64,000 bases of DNA from Cupriavidus laharis. GTDB lineage: Bacteria > Pseudomonadota > Gammaproteobacteria > Burkholderiales > Burkholderiaceae. Position 1 is the stretch's first letter; every line of letters begins with the position of its first letter. Location of the stretch: assembly GCF_914271435.1 (NCBI RefSeq), contig NZ_CAJZAI010000011.1:112843-176842 (forward strand), read 5' to 3'. The notes under the pieces were generated by a model. The model saw nothing but the letters and a program-made list of their open reading frames with translations, was not told the origin of the DNA and did not search any database. Shown piece after piece: positions 9,401 through 17,977 of the stretch. The position numbers were made by a program, and so were the translations under genes.

Positions 9401-10506
9401 GTCCCCATCAGTTCGGGGCGGGTCGCGTGCAAAAGCTCCAGCATGTGGCTGTTGAAGCCGTCCACTTCACCTGCTTTTCCTAAACCCATTGCCGGATAAG
9501 GGATCGCCTGGAACAGCGCATCAATTCGCTCTGCCTTAGCGATCTCGCGTTCTCTCGCGGAGTTAGCGGCAAGCGTGGCCCCCAGCATGCTGTCCATTAG
9601 CGCGGCCTGTTTTGCGCGCGCATAGAAAATCAGCATCGTCATCATGATCCCTACGACGAATAGGAAGTTGCGTCGTGATCGATAACCGGTAAGGTATTCC
9701 GCTTCAGACAAGCCAACGGCCACGGCGAGTGGGTAATCTTGAAGCGAACGATAGGCGACCACCTGCGTCGTGTTGTCGACGAAGCTGGGACCGCGATAAC
9801 GTCCCATGCCTGGCGATATGGAAAAGGTCCGGGCAAAGGCGCTCGTCGAAGGTATTTGCTCACCAAGATGCGCATCCGGATACGAACGACCAGCGCGAAT
9901 GATGAAATCTTTCGCACCGAACACCAACACCTCTCCGCGCTCACCCACTCTGAGTCGATCGAACAACTGCATTAGATGGGCAGGATCCAGGGAAACCACT
10001 GCCACACCGACAAAGCCTTCATCGCCGTCTATTCGCCTTGATAGCTGAATAGACGGCTTGCCGCTTGCCCGGCCAACGAGGGGTTCGCTGATATAGAGAC
10101 CAGATACCGGAGCATCGATGTGCACTCGGAAATGCGGCCTGTCACTGAGATCGACTGGCTTGAAACCCGACATGGTTGACGCTCGTAGGACACCATGCCG
10201 ATCGATGACGGCGACTTGTAAGAACAAGCCTAGCTGAACCGCCTTTGCCTGAACGTAGGGAACTAGGGGGATTCCGGGCCCCGATTTCTGTACTTCTCGT
10301 GAAACCATCCAAGCCAACTGATCGGCTTGCCGCAGTACTCGAGTCGTGTGCTCTGCAAGTAGATCGCATAAGGCACCAGCGCGCCCCTCGGCTGCACGCT
10401 GCTCAGCCCTCCGATCCCACATCATGGCCGACGCCAGAGCGACCCACAAGGCAAGTATAAGTGCTGCCCCTTGTGCGAGGCCCTTAAAGTGCTTTTTATC
10501 TAACAA
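6472..10506 (-). CDS. hybrid sensor histidine kinase (CACHE-PAS-HisKA-HATPase-REC-HPt)
   Basis: 1344 residues. An N-terminal membrane segment (GAALILALWVALASAMMW) and a second near residue 285 (FLFVVGIMMTMLIFY) bracket a roughly 250-residue periplasmic double-CACHE-like sensor. Several PAS domains follow (about 330-830; e.g. ERYRKLIEFLPYAVVVQRND), then HisKA with phospho-His in AAMSHEIRTPMNG (about 834), HATPase with GNAIKFS and ADNGIGIASD (about 950-1040), a receiver domain with Asp in LTDIHMPVMDG (about 1132) and an HPt domain (LAHRLKSSSRSVG, about 1275). This is a complete four-step phosphorelay in one polypeptide, feeding the coupled REC-EAL protein. The ligand is unknown. About 160 bp of non-coding sequence upstream would hold the promoter. 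Confidence 0.93.
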   Translation of the reverse strand: MLDKKHFKGLAQGAALILALWVALASAMMWDRRAEQRAAEGRAGALCDLLAEHTTRVLRQADQLAWMVSREVQKSGPGIPLVPYVQAKAVQLGLFLQVAVIDRHGVLRASTMSGFKPVDLSDRPHFRVHIDAPVSGLYISEPLVGRASGKPSIQLSRRIDGDEGFVGVAVVSLDPAHLMQLFDRLRVGERGEVLVFGAKDFIIRAGRSYPDAHLGEQIPSTSAFARTFSISPGMGRYRGPSFVDNTTQVVAYRSLQDYPLAVAVGLSEAEYLTGYRSRRNFLFVVGIMMTMLIFYARAKQAALMDSMLGATLAANSAREREIAKAERIDALFQAIPYPAMGLGKAGEVDGFNSHMLELLHATRPELMGTSLTCIGEIFFRNDLSSDRQFKVQAFCEALRGEAKQTLVFRIVSVTATVYEIQVDSRRDGGTIVLFRDITTQADLQESERNLDITLHAISDAVISTDAEGNVKRINGMASRLIGLEWCDAVGKQVTDVLRLTSATDGEVSVDPVREVLRTGQQVHRSGLLLRSPATMMPVDITLSAAPLHNDAGDFQGTVLVMRDVSVERAAAKALQASEERYRKLIEFLPYAVVVQRNDVICYANPMAVNMLRAPSADALLDRNVLDLVHCNDRALVKSRIDLLREQRIGVPTIAERWTRLDGSILECEVTAVPYDWDGEPSALVLLQDISARRLAETQRDRFFELSVDLQCIASADGYFIRVNQAFTEVLGWTSEELALRPYIDFVHPEDRPSTLEIAASRDAGVLAEHFENRYACKNGTYCWLAWNAVREPDGNIYAIARDVTEIRAARDQLLRAKGEAESVSRAKSAFLAAMSHEIRTPMNGVVGMIEVLSRSELSENQSDIASTIRQSAATLLRIIDDILDFSKIEAGHMEIERRPVSPRQVVDGVYSALLPIASAADVNLRCIVSADVADCILADETRLRQVLYNLVGNAIKFSAGRPELAGSVQISVSANGAQGDKPATQTITFSVADNGIGIASDAIPSLFEPFTQAEVSTTRRYGGTGLGLAICKRLVSAMGGQIAVTSEVGIGSVFSAILSFPLVPASIERDELVPKQPRTSPHESSKILVVEDDPLNQKVIGAQLELLGYSFTLANNGTEAIAEWRRSHYGMILTDIHMPVMDGYALVRAIRDAEEGGVVTPIVALSADAMLGEKQRALAAGMDDYLTKPLHLDSLKAVLGRWLGPASAHGMMAQDEKKVVEAALDASMLHKMIGDDPGIISELLSAYAEQLQSIHLDLRRALSEGDRDNAGYLAHRLKSSSRSVGAAALGKLCAQIESACKDDSELRPLLASFETEVLRVTASLSALQHGTPVGTVPAKEGKVQ

Positions 10507-10620
10507 GTTTCACTATCCCGCACCCACCCGACTGAGCTATGGTGCTTTCTCGGCTCATCTTTTCATGAATTTTCATGAAGCAGTTAAATTATAGTGAACT
10601 TGTACGGTGTTCTCACAGCC

Positions 10621-10824
10621 CCTTGGTGATGAAAACACGCCACGTTATTCTTGGTTGGAATAAGCAGTTCAGGCCGTGAACGCCTGCCCAAACTGCCTTG
10701 CCCGCTTGACGTCGTCGCTGTGGAGATAGATCGACGTGGTCGAAATCGACGCATGGCGCAGGTTATCGCGCACGGCGCTGAGCTCAACGCCCTTGGCCAG
10801 CGCGTGCGTGGCATGGGTATGCCG
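10621..10824. repeat. direct repeat copy 2: 3' end of intact recombinase
   Basis: Partner of 4694-4900. It comprises the final roughly 50 codons of the intact recombinase and about 50 bp downstream. The two copies lie in the same orientation and bracket the kinase/EAL cargo. Confidence 0.8.
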
Positions 10825-12354
10825 CATCCAATGCGGCGTGGCACGGCGGAGCTTCTCGGTCAGCGGTGGGTGGTCGCTGGCCAAGCTGTCTGCGGCCAAC
10901 CGGAAAAATCGGCGCATGACCTCCCAAAGCCGTAGCGCCGTGATGCCGGTCTCGCTTCCGTCCACGCTACCGACCAGTGGCGTGGCCGGCTCCCAGCGGG
11001 CGCGGCTGATCGGTAAGCCGCGCTCCTGCAGATAGCGATCGAGCGCGACGCGCGCCAGCGGCGTCAGGGTAACCTTGGCTGGCTTGCCGCCCTTGCCAAC
11101 GACATGCAGCCAGTGATCGCCGGCGGCATCCACCTCGACATTGCGCAACATCGCCTGGGTCAGTTCGCTGATCCGCAGTCCTGTGGCATAGCCGAAGTCC
11201 AGCAGGAAGCGCAACCGTTGCGCCGCCGTTGCTTCCCATCCGTACAACCATTCGAGCCCGCTCGCGATGGTCCGCACCAGCAGCCATTCCCCTTCGGTGA
11301 AGGCGTGGGTCGTGGCCACCGCCTTTGCGTGCTGGCTGCCTCGCACTTTGATGCCGGCAAAGGGATTGGCCATGACATAGCGCTGCTCGACGAGCCAGCG
11401 GAACATGGCGCTGAGCACGGCGAGCGCCTGCGCCACCGAACGGGCCGACAGATTACCCGCAAACGGCCGCCAGTCCGGCGCCGTGCGCGGCCGCGGCGGC
11501 CCGACCCAGCGTTCACGTGGCGACGGCTTGCGCAGGAAGGCGCGGTAGTCCGTCGCATCCTTGGTGGTCAGCGAGGACAGTGCCTTGCCTCGCGCGACAA
11601 TGGCCCACAGGATCAGCCGTTCCGCCTCCTTGCGGTAGGCGCGCTGGGTAGCCGGGGTTTCGTGCAGGGCGAGCCAGGCCTGGATGGCATCGTAATCGTT
11701 GTCCGCGCCCAGGATGCAACTGGCCACGGGCGCGCGGAATGCCCCGGCGGAACCATCAACGTCGTGGGGCACGCGCAGCACCTCCCACGGCGCGACCTCC
11801 GAGCGCTGCCCGGCAACGATCAGGGCACGGGCCCGCTCGGTGAGCGCCGGGTGCGCGGCAAAGAAGGCCTCGATGCGCCGGGCACTGGCGGGCCCGAGCC
11901 CCGGGATCGCGGTCCACCATTGCCGCCGGCGCGGGATGCGCACGGTGAGATCGGCCAGCGTACCTATTTCTGCGGCGCGCAGCACGCGTACCGCGCGTGG
12001 CGGCAGCCATCGCGCAATGTCGTCGCTAATTTGCGGCATGGGAAGGGGCAGCGTGCGCAGCTGCTCGACCGCCTGCGCCGCGGCCCTGGCATGGCGCCGG
12101 CGTCGATCGGCCGGGCCTTCGAACAGCGCGGCCAGATCGGGACGCAGGCGTTGCTGGGCGTACTGCGTGAGTTGCCGCCGGATCGGCCCGATGAGGCTGC
12201 GGGCCGACTGGCCTGCAGCGAGGTGATCACCGAGACGATCGGCAAGAAAGTGGGCGGCGGCCTGCCGCGATGATGCGCCTTCGTACCAGGCGCGCAGCGC
12301 GGCCAGCGCCGCGGTATCCGGGAAGCCGCCGGGAGTGGGCGGGTGTCGGGGCAT
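10669..12354 (-). CDS. transposon-borne tyrosine recombinase
   Basis: About 561 residues from ATG 12354 (MPRHPPTPGGF); an alternative TTG at 12393 adds 13 residues but has no better ribosome-binding site. The N-terminal 200 residues contain a helix-hairpin-helix-like motif (AIPGLGPASARRIEAFF). The core-binding SAM-like domain follows (ETPATQRAYRKEAERLILWA). The C-terminal catalytic domain has Arg in YATGLRISELT, His-x-x-Arg in HWMRHTHATHAL and Tyr in SISTTSIYLHSDD. Tn3-family elements of the Tn4430/Tn4651 type use tyrosine recombinases rather than serine resolvases for cointegrate resolution, and this gene sits in the right place for that. It could equally have mediated cargo capture, since its own 3' end is duplicated at the other side of the cargo. 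Confidence 0.88.
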   Translation of the reverse strand: MPRHPPTPGGFPDTAALAALRAWYEGASSRQAAAHFLADRLGDHLAAGQSARSLIGPIRRQLTQYAQQRLRPDLAALFEGPADRRRRHARAAAQAVEQLRTLPLPMPQISDDIARWLPPRAVRVLRAAEIGTLADLTVRIPRRRQWWTAIPGLGPASARRIEAFFAAHPALTERARALIVAGQRSEVAPWEVLRVPHDVDGSAGAFRAPVASCILGADNDYDAIQAWLALHETPATQRAYRKEAERLILWAIVARGKALSSLTTKDATDYRAFLRKPSPRERWVGPPRPRTAPDWRPFAGNLSARSVAQALAVLSAMFRWLVEQRYVMANPFAGIKVRGSQHAKAVATTHAFTEGEWLLVRTIASGLEWLYGWEATAAQRLRFLLDFGYATGLRISELTQAMLRNVEVDAAGDHWLHVVGKGGKPAKVTLTPLARVALDRYLQERGLPISRARWEPATPLVGSVDGSETGITALRLWEVMRRFFRLAADSLASDHPPLTEKLRRATPHWMRHTHATHALAKGVELSAVRDNLRHASISTTSIYLHSDDVKRARQFGQAFTA

Positions 12355-12464
12355 TTCGACCGAAGCGAGTTTCGTACCGAAATGATAGTACAAGGATAAT
12401 AACCCTTATCTCTGTATCAACGACGAAAACCATTCTCATAGACTTGCGCCGATACACCGGTTGG

Positions 12465-13670
12465 TCAGAGGGCCTGCAAGACCTTGCTGACGAAGTCGGT
12501 CTGCGGAGAAATCCCGGTAGCCAACCGACGGATCTGATCCCGAACGGCTTCGGGATCGACGCCGGCATGGCCGGCGGCCTGCAGGGTCGCTCGGCTGGCA
12601 TCGAGCACATCAATTCCCGTGATTTCGTAGCCGTAGCCCTGCGAGATCCAGTGCAACGCCGCCATCCCAGCGGCCATGGCGAACGCTGGCTGCTTTTGCG
12701 CAAAATCCCTGGCCGCGCGCGTCAGCGTGCGTGGATCGGTCGGACTGGTGTTGGCCAGCTCGATGGCAAGTTCGAAGAAGCCAGCATCCTTGGCCGCGGC
12801 AAACCACTTGCCCGGCGCTTCGGGCGACTGGGCGATCAGATCACGCAGGATTGTTTCTTGCCCCTTGTTCGGATACTTCCTGGCGATCGCGCGGAAGGTC
12901 GCCAGGTAGGTTGTGCCCCGGTTGGCTTCGTGCGCATAGCGCTGGTAGGCATCATCAGCAAGACCCGATGACAGCAGAATCTCTTCACAGGCCTGCGCTA
13001 TCAGCCCATCCGGGCTGTTGAGACCGCGTGAGGCTTCCGCGTAGGCGATGGCTTCGGCTTTCCTACCCATCGCAATTAGCGCCTTCACGGCCCACTGCCG
13101 GTCATGCCACCACTTGAAGGGGGCGCTGTCCACCAGCGCGATCAACTGCGCATGCCGACCTGCTGCATACAGCGAAGCCAGGCAGATCGGGGTTCCCGCG
13201 AAATAGCCGCCGGCGCGCTCGCCCCAGATATGCTCCACCAGAGGCAGAAACCGGTCCGCCCACGTGTTCGCGATCTCTGGGGTCACGCAAAGCCGGTCCC
13301 AGTCTTCGCCCAATGCCTCGATATAGGGAACGCCTTGATCCTGGATCGCTTCCCAGAGACGCTCGAGCCAATGCTCACGGTTTTTGGTATCGACTGGCGC
13401 GTCGGCAATGATCGGTACCAGTACCTCAATCGCCCGGTTCACTGCGGTGCCGAGCGCACCGGAAGAACTATCGACGTGTTCCAGCGCGGGCGAAACCTTC
13501 TCCAGGAACTTGACGGCCCCTTCGGCCGCGAGCACCGCATCGGTACGGGCGACCTGCTTGATTTCAGCGAGCGCTTCCTTGATGCGCTGGATGGGTGCAT
13601 CCGAGCGCCAGCCGAACGCATGGCGGCGGAAACGCTGGGCAAACTGCCACTTGTAACTGGCTTGCTTCAT
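12465..13670 (-). CDS. transposon accessory protein, alpha-helical repeat type
   Basis: 401 residues from ATG 13670 (MKQASYKWQFAQRFRRHAFG), which overlaps the stop of the preceding gene by 4 bp. The sequence is rich in short helical repeats (ALIAMGRKAEAIAYAEASRG, EEILLSSGLADDAYQRYAHE), resembling a SEL1/TPR-like solenoid. There is no membrane segment or catalytic motif. It is codirectional with the transposase and a 125-residue protein. A role in transposition or target choice is inference from position; I do not recognise a named family. Confidence 0.75.
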   Translation of the reverse strand: MKQASYKWQFAQRFRRHAFGWRSDAPIQRIKEALAEIKQVARTDAVLAAEGAVKFLEKVSPALEHVDSSSGALGTAVNRAIEVLVPIIADAPVDTKNREHWLERLWEAIQDQGVPYIEALGEDWDRLCVTPEIANTWADRFLPLVEHIWGERAGGYFAGTPICLASLYAAGRHAQLIALVDSAPFKWWHDRQWAVKALIAMGRKAEAIAYAEASRGLNSPDGLIAQACEEILLSSGLADDAYQRYAHEANRGTTYLATFRAIARKYPNKGQETILRDLIAQSPEAPGKWFAAAKDAGFFELAIELANTSPTDPRTLTRAARDFAQKQPAFAMAAGMAALHWISQGYGYEITGIDVLDASRATLQAAGHAGVDPEAVRDQIRRLATGISPQTDFVSKVLQAL

Positions 13671-14026
13671 ATTGAATCGTCGTAATCGTCGTCCGTTTTG
13701 GATCGCAAATCCTGCAGGGGACGCAGCGCGACGATCATCCGGTCGAGCATCATCACCCAGTCTTCCAGTTCCTCGATGACACAATCGGCTTGTTCCACCA
13801 GTGTCAGATCGTCGGTCGAATACGACAGGCTCGCGCCATTGATCACGGCATGCGCCATGCCATGCAAGCGCAGCAGATCGTCGCGCAGCCCATCCGGTCC
13901 GCAGCGAGCTCGAAGCGCGTCGAATTGATCCACCGCTTGTTGGATGACCAGGGTATCGTAGCGCTGCTGCAACGACTGCAACGCGTCGGCATCGACGGCG
14001 CCGTAGGGGGTCTCGATATCAGGCAT
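13667..14026 (-). CDS. small transposon accessory protein
   Basis: 119 residues from ATG 14026 (MPDIETPYGAVDADALQSLQ), overlapping the transposase stop by 8 bp (ATGCCTGA). It is helical and acidic (LVEQADCVIEELEDWVMMLD; C-terminal DDDYDDSI) with no recognised domain. The tight overlaps on both sides place transposase, this gene and the 401-residue protein in one translationally coupled unit. It may be a transposition regulator; no direct evidence. Confidence 0.72.
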   Translation of the reverse strand: MPDIETPYGAVDADALQSLQQRYDTLVIQQAVDQFDALRARCGPDGLRDDLLRLHGMAHAVINGASLSYSTDDLTLVEQADCVIEELEDWVMMLDRMIVALRPLQDLRSKTDDDYDDSI

Positions 14027-16998
14027 GGCGTTTGGGCCTCCGGATAGAATGGGCTGGCCCCGCGAACAGGCTGTCGCGAATCCAGCTCTCGATACGTTCG
14101 AAGTCAAGCTCGTATTTGCCAAAGCGCTTCAGGTTGCTGGTGAGATAGGGGCTCAGGAAGGCGATATCGGCCGGATTGACCGGGATGCCTTCCTTCACCA
14201 TCGCCCGCAATGCCTGCATCATGTCGACCGTGTTCTGCAGGATCGCGGCCGAGGCCATCAGGTCGTTGTAGCGCAGGCGCTTCTGTTGTTCGTCCGGATC
14301 GTTAACCGGCAGCACGTCACCGCCAAACGAGAACCACTTGGCAAAACCATTGTAGGACTCGACCTTGTTGGTGGTGGCGGTAATCTCCTGACGAAGTTCA
14401 CCGCTGCCGATCCACTCGAGCAGGAAGATGGTGCGTATGACCTTGCCCAGTTCCTCTGCAGCCAAAGACAGCCGATTCTTCGGGCTGGCCGCACCGAACC
14501 GGCGCAGCAGCAAGGGCGACGACAGTGCGCCAGTCTGGATCGACAGCGTCAGTTGCATCAGGTCCTGCCAATGCCGCTCGATGAGATCCCAGTCGACCGT
14601 TTCGGTGAACAGGGCGTCGATGTGCTGGTATTTCGTCTCGGCATCCGCCCGGTACAGCTTGAGATCCTGCCAGTTTCGGATGCGCGGCATCAACTTGATG
14701 CCCAGCAGGTGTGTGAAGGCGAAGACCGCCGCCGACTGGCCCTGGGTGTCGGCATGAACGGTATCTGCCTCGACGCTCAGGCCTGCCTTGAGAAGGCCCT
14801 CGATGACGTAGATCGCCTCCCAGATGCCTGGCGGGATGAAATGCCGAAAAACCGCAATGTAGTTGTCGGCCACATGCCGGTATGCCACCGCGCCCATCTT
14901 GCGGTACCGGAAGTGGTAACCGGCCAGCAGATTGTTGTCGTAGAAATCGTACTGGGTGCCGTCGGCCGCCACTGTCTTGCCGTCGCCCCAATGCTTGGGC
15001 AGATCCAATCGCAAATAAAGCTCGATCAGCTCGCGCTGCGCGGTTTCCAGCCGCTCCAGGCTCAGGTGCCGCCGGTTGACGAACGACATCATGTGCGGCG
15101 TGATCTTGTCGCCCATGTGACGGGCCGCCTGGGTGGGCCCCAGATTACAGCCCATCGCGAAGATGGTCAGCAGGTACCGCTCGGCAGCATTACGGATCTT
15201 GGGATCACTGCCGCTGAGCGGGCCGAAGTGCCGGGTGAATTGCGTCCAGTGCTCGATATTGGCCAGCACATCCAGCAGGTTCCGGACCGGCATGCGTTTC
15301 ATCAGCGCTTTTTGCAGGGCGACCGCGCTTTCTGGGACGGCTGTAGCCGCAGTACGACGCACTACCAACTCGCCCGCCCTGTTGATGATCACATGCTCGG
15401 ACTTCTCGGGGAAGCGTTCGTCCAGTTGGCGGGCCGTGTCCGTCAGCCACTGACGCAGTTGGGCCACGAAGCCGGCGCCGCTGTCGGGCATGCTGAACTT
15501 CTCGCAGTAGCTTGGCAGACGCTGTTCACACTCGCGCCAGGGCAGCAGGTGAGCCCGGTAGTCGGCGAAGGCGTCCGATCCAGCTACACAAAGATCGCCG
15601 CTGCGCAGTTCCTTGGCCATATAGGACAGCACGCAGAGCTCCAGATAGCGCCGGTTGGTCGGGGCACCCAGATCGGTCGGGCGGCGCACCAGCTTGCGCC
15701 AGCGTTCCGAGGCAAAGCTGATGTCAACGTCGACGGCAATCCATTCCCGGTGCAGCGACTCGTTCTCGAACGCCGCGTCCAATGCCGTCAGCAAGGTTTG
15801 GGATTGCGTGGTCGATCCCCATGCCAGGGCTCGCGCCAGGCGCAACAGCACCGATCGATGCGCCTTGAAATGACGCCACAGCAACGGTAGGTAGTTCTTG
15901 CCGCTGTAGGCCCGCACCTCGGCGCAGCTCTCGCGCAAGGGCTCGAGACTGCCTGTCGGCGCCAGATACTTACGTACCTGTGCGCCCAGCGCAGTGTCGT
16001 CCCCGTGATCGTCAACGATGTTGACAACCCCGTCGAGCAGGTCCACGAGGCTTTCCATCTGTTCACGCTGCCGCGCCTGGATGAGCGCAAGCTCTTCCTT
16101 GGCCCGCTTGTGGATAGCACCTACCCGGCGGATGAACATCTCGGCCAGATCGTCGCGGGCACGCACACGCATTTGGTGCAGCAGCGCCACGATCAGGGTA
16201 TAGCGACGCTCGGGCAGCATCTCCTTCAGATTGGCCGCGTCCAGACTCATCGATTGCGATGACAGGGAGCGCAGCTTTGTGGCTGGCACGCCTTCCAGTG
16301 CACGACCGTAGTCCCCAAAGCCTTCGAGCCAGGTGAGATGTTCGATCAACAAGGAGATGTGCTTGCGCGACGGCCGCAACGCGTAGCGCTTGATGGTGTT
16401 GTACGCGGTCTGGCGCTGATTGAATTCCCGTTTGAGGAGGCGGTCCAGTTGGGCCTTGTCGTCGTCCGTCAGGCGTCGCGCGACGCGCCGGAATAGCGCT
16501 GTTTGCGTGCGCGCATGGACTTGTTCCGCAATCGCGTCCAGCGTCGAGAACGCCGGTAATTCGACCTGCTGCTGGATCAGGCTGTCGATGGTGGCATTGA
16601 TAATGTCCACCGACTGGTCCATGGTCTCGGCCGCTTCCCGTGCCGCACGCACGGCGACTTCGTTGGCATCGGTGCCATAGTAGGACTGGATGCCGAGAAA
16701 CTCCCGAATCGCAGCGTAGTGGCGAAACAACGCGACCGACCGGGCCCTGTCGTAGCCAAACTCGACCTCCGCACCGATGTCTACGCAGGCTCGGACGTGA
16801 TCAATGACAGCGACAGGAATGGAATCGAGGTTGGGGAAGTGGTGCATCTGCTGAAAAACCTTCAGCAGGACCAGCAGGCCCAAGCGAGAGGACTGCCCCC
16901 GCGCGTTTCGTCGCCCCCACTCCAGTTCTTCGATATCAGGCGTATAGCAGGCCTGCAATTCCCCCGTCGAAAAGACCTTGGGAAAGCGCGGATAGGCG

Positions 16999-17006
16999 GT
17001 ACGTTC
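16999..17006. repeat. target-site duplication of IS66 element (left copy)
   Basis: GTACGTTC, repeated exactly at 20026-20033 on the other side of the element. Confidence 0.95.
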
Positions 17007-17055
17007 GTAAGCGCGAAATTAACCGCACCTAGCTTTTCCGGCTGAGAGTGGGCAG

Positions 17056-17090
17056 GCTTGCGTCCGCAACCACTATTTGCGGACGCAAGC
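17056..17090 (+). promoter_or_regulatory. perfect hairpin abutting the IS66 tnpA start
   Basis: A 14-bp perfect stem (GCTTGCGTCCGCAA / TTGCGGACGCAAGC) with a 7-base loop ends immediately before ATG 17091. In mRNA it would occlude the ribosome-binding region. Several insertion sequences use such a hairpin so that transcripts entering from outside do not produce transposase; that role here is inference. Confidence 0.7.
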
Positions 17091-17567
17091 ATGATGGACA
17101 ACGAATGTGAAGTTCCGTCGCTGAGAGTGACCCGTGTTCGCTCCAACGGGAAGCGAGACTTTGACCCCAGGGATAAGCGCCAACTGGTCGAGGCGTGTCT
17201 GCGGCCAGGGGTATCGGTAGCTGGGATGGCGCTCAAGGTCGGCATCAATACGAACCAGTTGCGCAAGTGGATTCGGCTGCACCAAGCGGCAACAGAAGCC
17301 GCGGCGGCCGACAGTGCGGAGCTTGCATTGCCAGCGTTCGTACCGGTCGTCGAGGCTAGCGGCGGAACACGCGTCCCGGCATCGCCGGTGGCACTGCAAT
17401 GTCTGCCGGCCCAGGCGCCCGCTTCCACCCAACCATCGGTACGTCCGTCGCTGAAACCTGCACTACTGACGGCGCGGCTGCCCAACGGCGTGACGGTCGA
17501 ACTTGAATGCGGCGGACAGGACGTTGCGCTGGTGAAGGCGATGATCGAAGCGTTGGGAGCGCGTTGA
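17091..17567 (+). CDS. tnpA: IS66 family accessory protein TnpA (helix-turn-helix)
   Basis: 158 residues from ATG 17091; an immediately following ATG is also possible. The N-terminal half holds an IS66 OrfA-type helix-turn-helix (FDPRDKRQLVEACLRPGVSV, then INTNQLRKWIRLH). The middle is Ala/Pro-rich, and the end (RLPNGVTVELECGGQDVALV) is the usual IS66 tail. It is needed for transposition in characterised IS66 elements, probably by binding DNA. The stop overlaps the tnpB start (TGATG), so translation is coupled. Initiation is probably damped by the hairpin directly upstream. Confidence 0.88.
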   Translation: MMDNECEVPSLRVTRVRSNGKRDFDPRDKRQLVEACLRPGVSVAGMALKVGINTNQLRKWIRLHQAATEAAAADSAELALPAFVPVVEASGGTRVPASPVALQCLPAQAPASTQPSVRPSLKPALLTARLPNGVTVELECGGQDVALVKAMIEALGAR

Positions 17568-17920
17568 TGTTCCGGCTTGATGCTGACCTGCAGGTCTACC
17601 TGCACCGCAATGCGGTGGACTTCCGCCTCGGGATCAACGGGTTGATTGCGCTGGTCGAGCAGTCGATGCAGCTTGATCCGTTTGCCCGCGCCGTCTACGC
17701 CTTCCATAACCGTCGGCGCAACCGCATCAAGCTGTTGCTGTGGGACCGCAACGGGTTCTGGTTGCTGCTCAAGCGCCTGGAGGAAGACCGCTTCGTGTGG
17801 CCACGGCGTCAGCAGGCGGTGATCGAGCTGACAACCGAGCAGTTGCACTGGCTGCTGGACGGCATCGACGTGGACGCGGTGAAGCGCCACCCGTCACGCA
17901 AATATCAGCACACGGCTTGA
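17567..17920 (+). CDS. tnpB: IS66 family accessory protein TnpB
   Basis: 117 residues with the diagnostic IS66 Orf2 sequence: MFRLDADLQVYLHRNAVDFR, GINGLIALVEQSM, AFHNRRRNRIKLLLWDRNGF, LLLKRLEEDRFVWP. Family members are always around 115 residues and lie between tnpA and the transposase. The exact biochemical role is not established; it is required along with TnpA and TnpC in tested elements. The start overlaps the tnpA stop. Confidence 0.92.
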   Translation: MFRLDADLQVYLHRNAVDFRLGINGLIALVEQSMQLDPFARAVYAFHNRRRNRIKLLLWDRNGFWLLLKRLEEDRFVWPRRQQAVIELTTEQLHWLLDGIDVDAVKRHPSRKYQHTA

Positions 17921-17977
17921 TGGTCGTTCGGGGTGACGTATACCCGATTGCGCCATGGCTGCACTATCGTGTTCAGC

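Noticed and set aside
11104..12273. A 389-codon plus-strand frame
   Set aside because: Antisense shadow of the tyrosine recombinase, which carries the R...HxxR...Y residues on the minus strand.
14025..15890. A 621-codon open frame on the plus strand
   Set aside because: It is antisense to the Tn3 transposase, whose minus-strand translation has clear DDE motifs. The plus-strand product has no recognisable domain; high GC keeps the opposite frame open.
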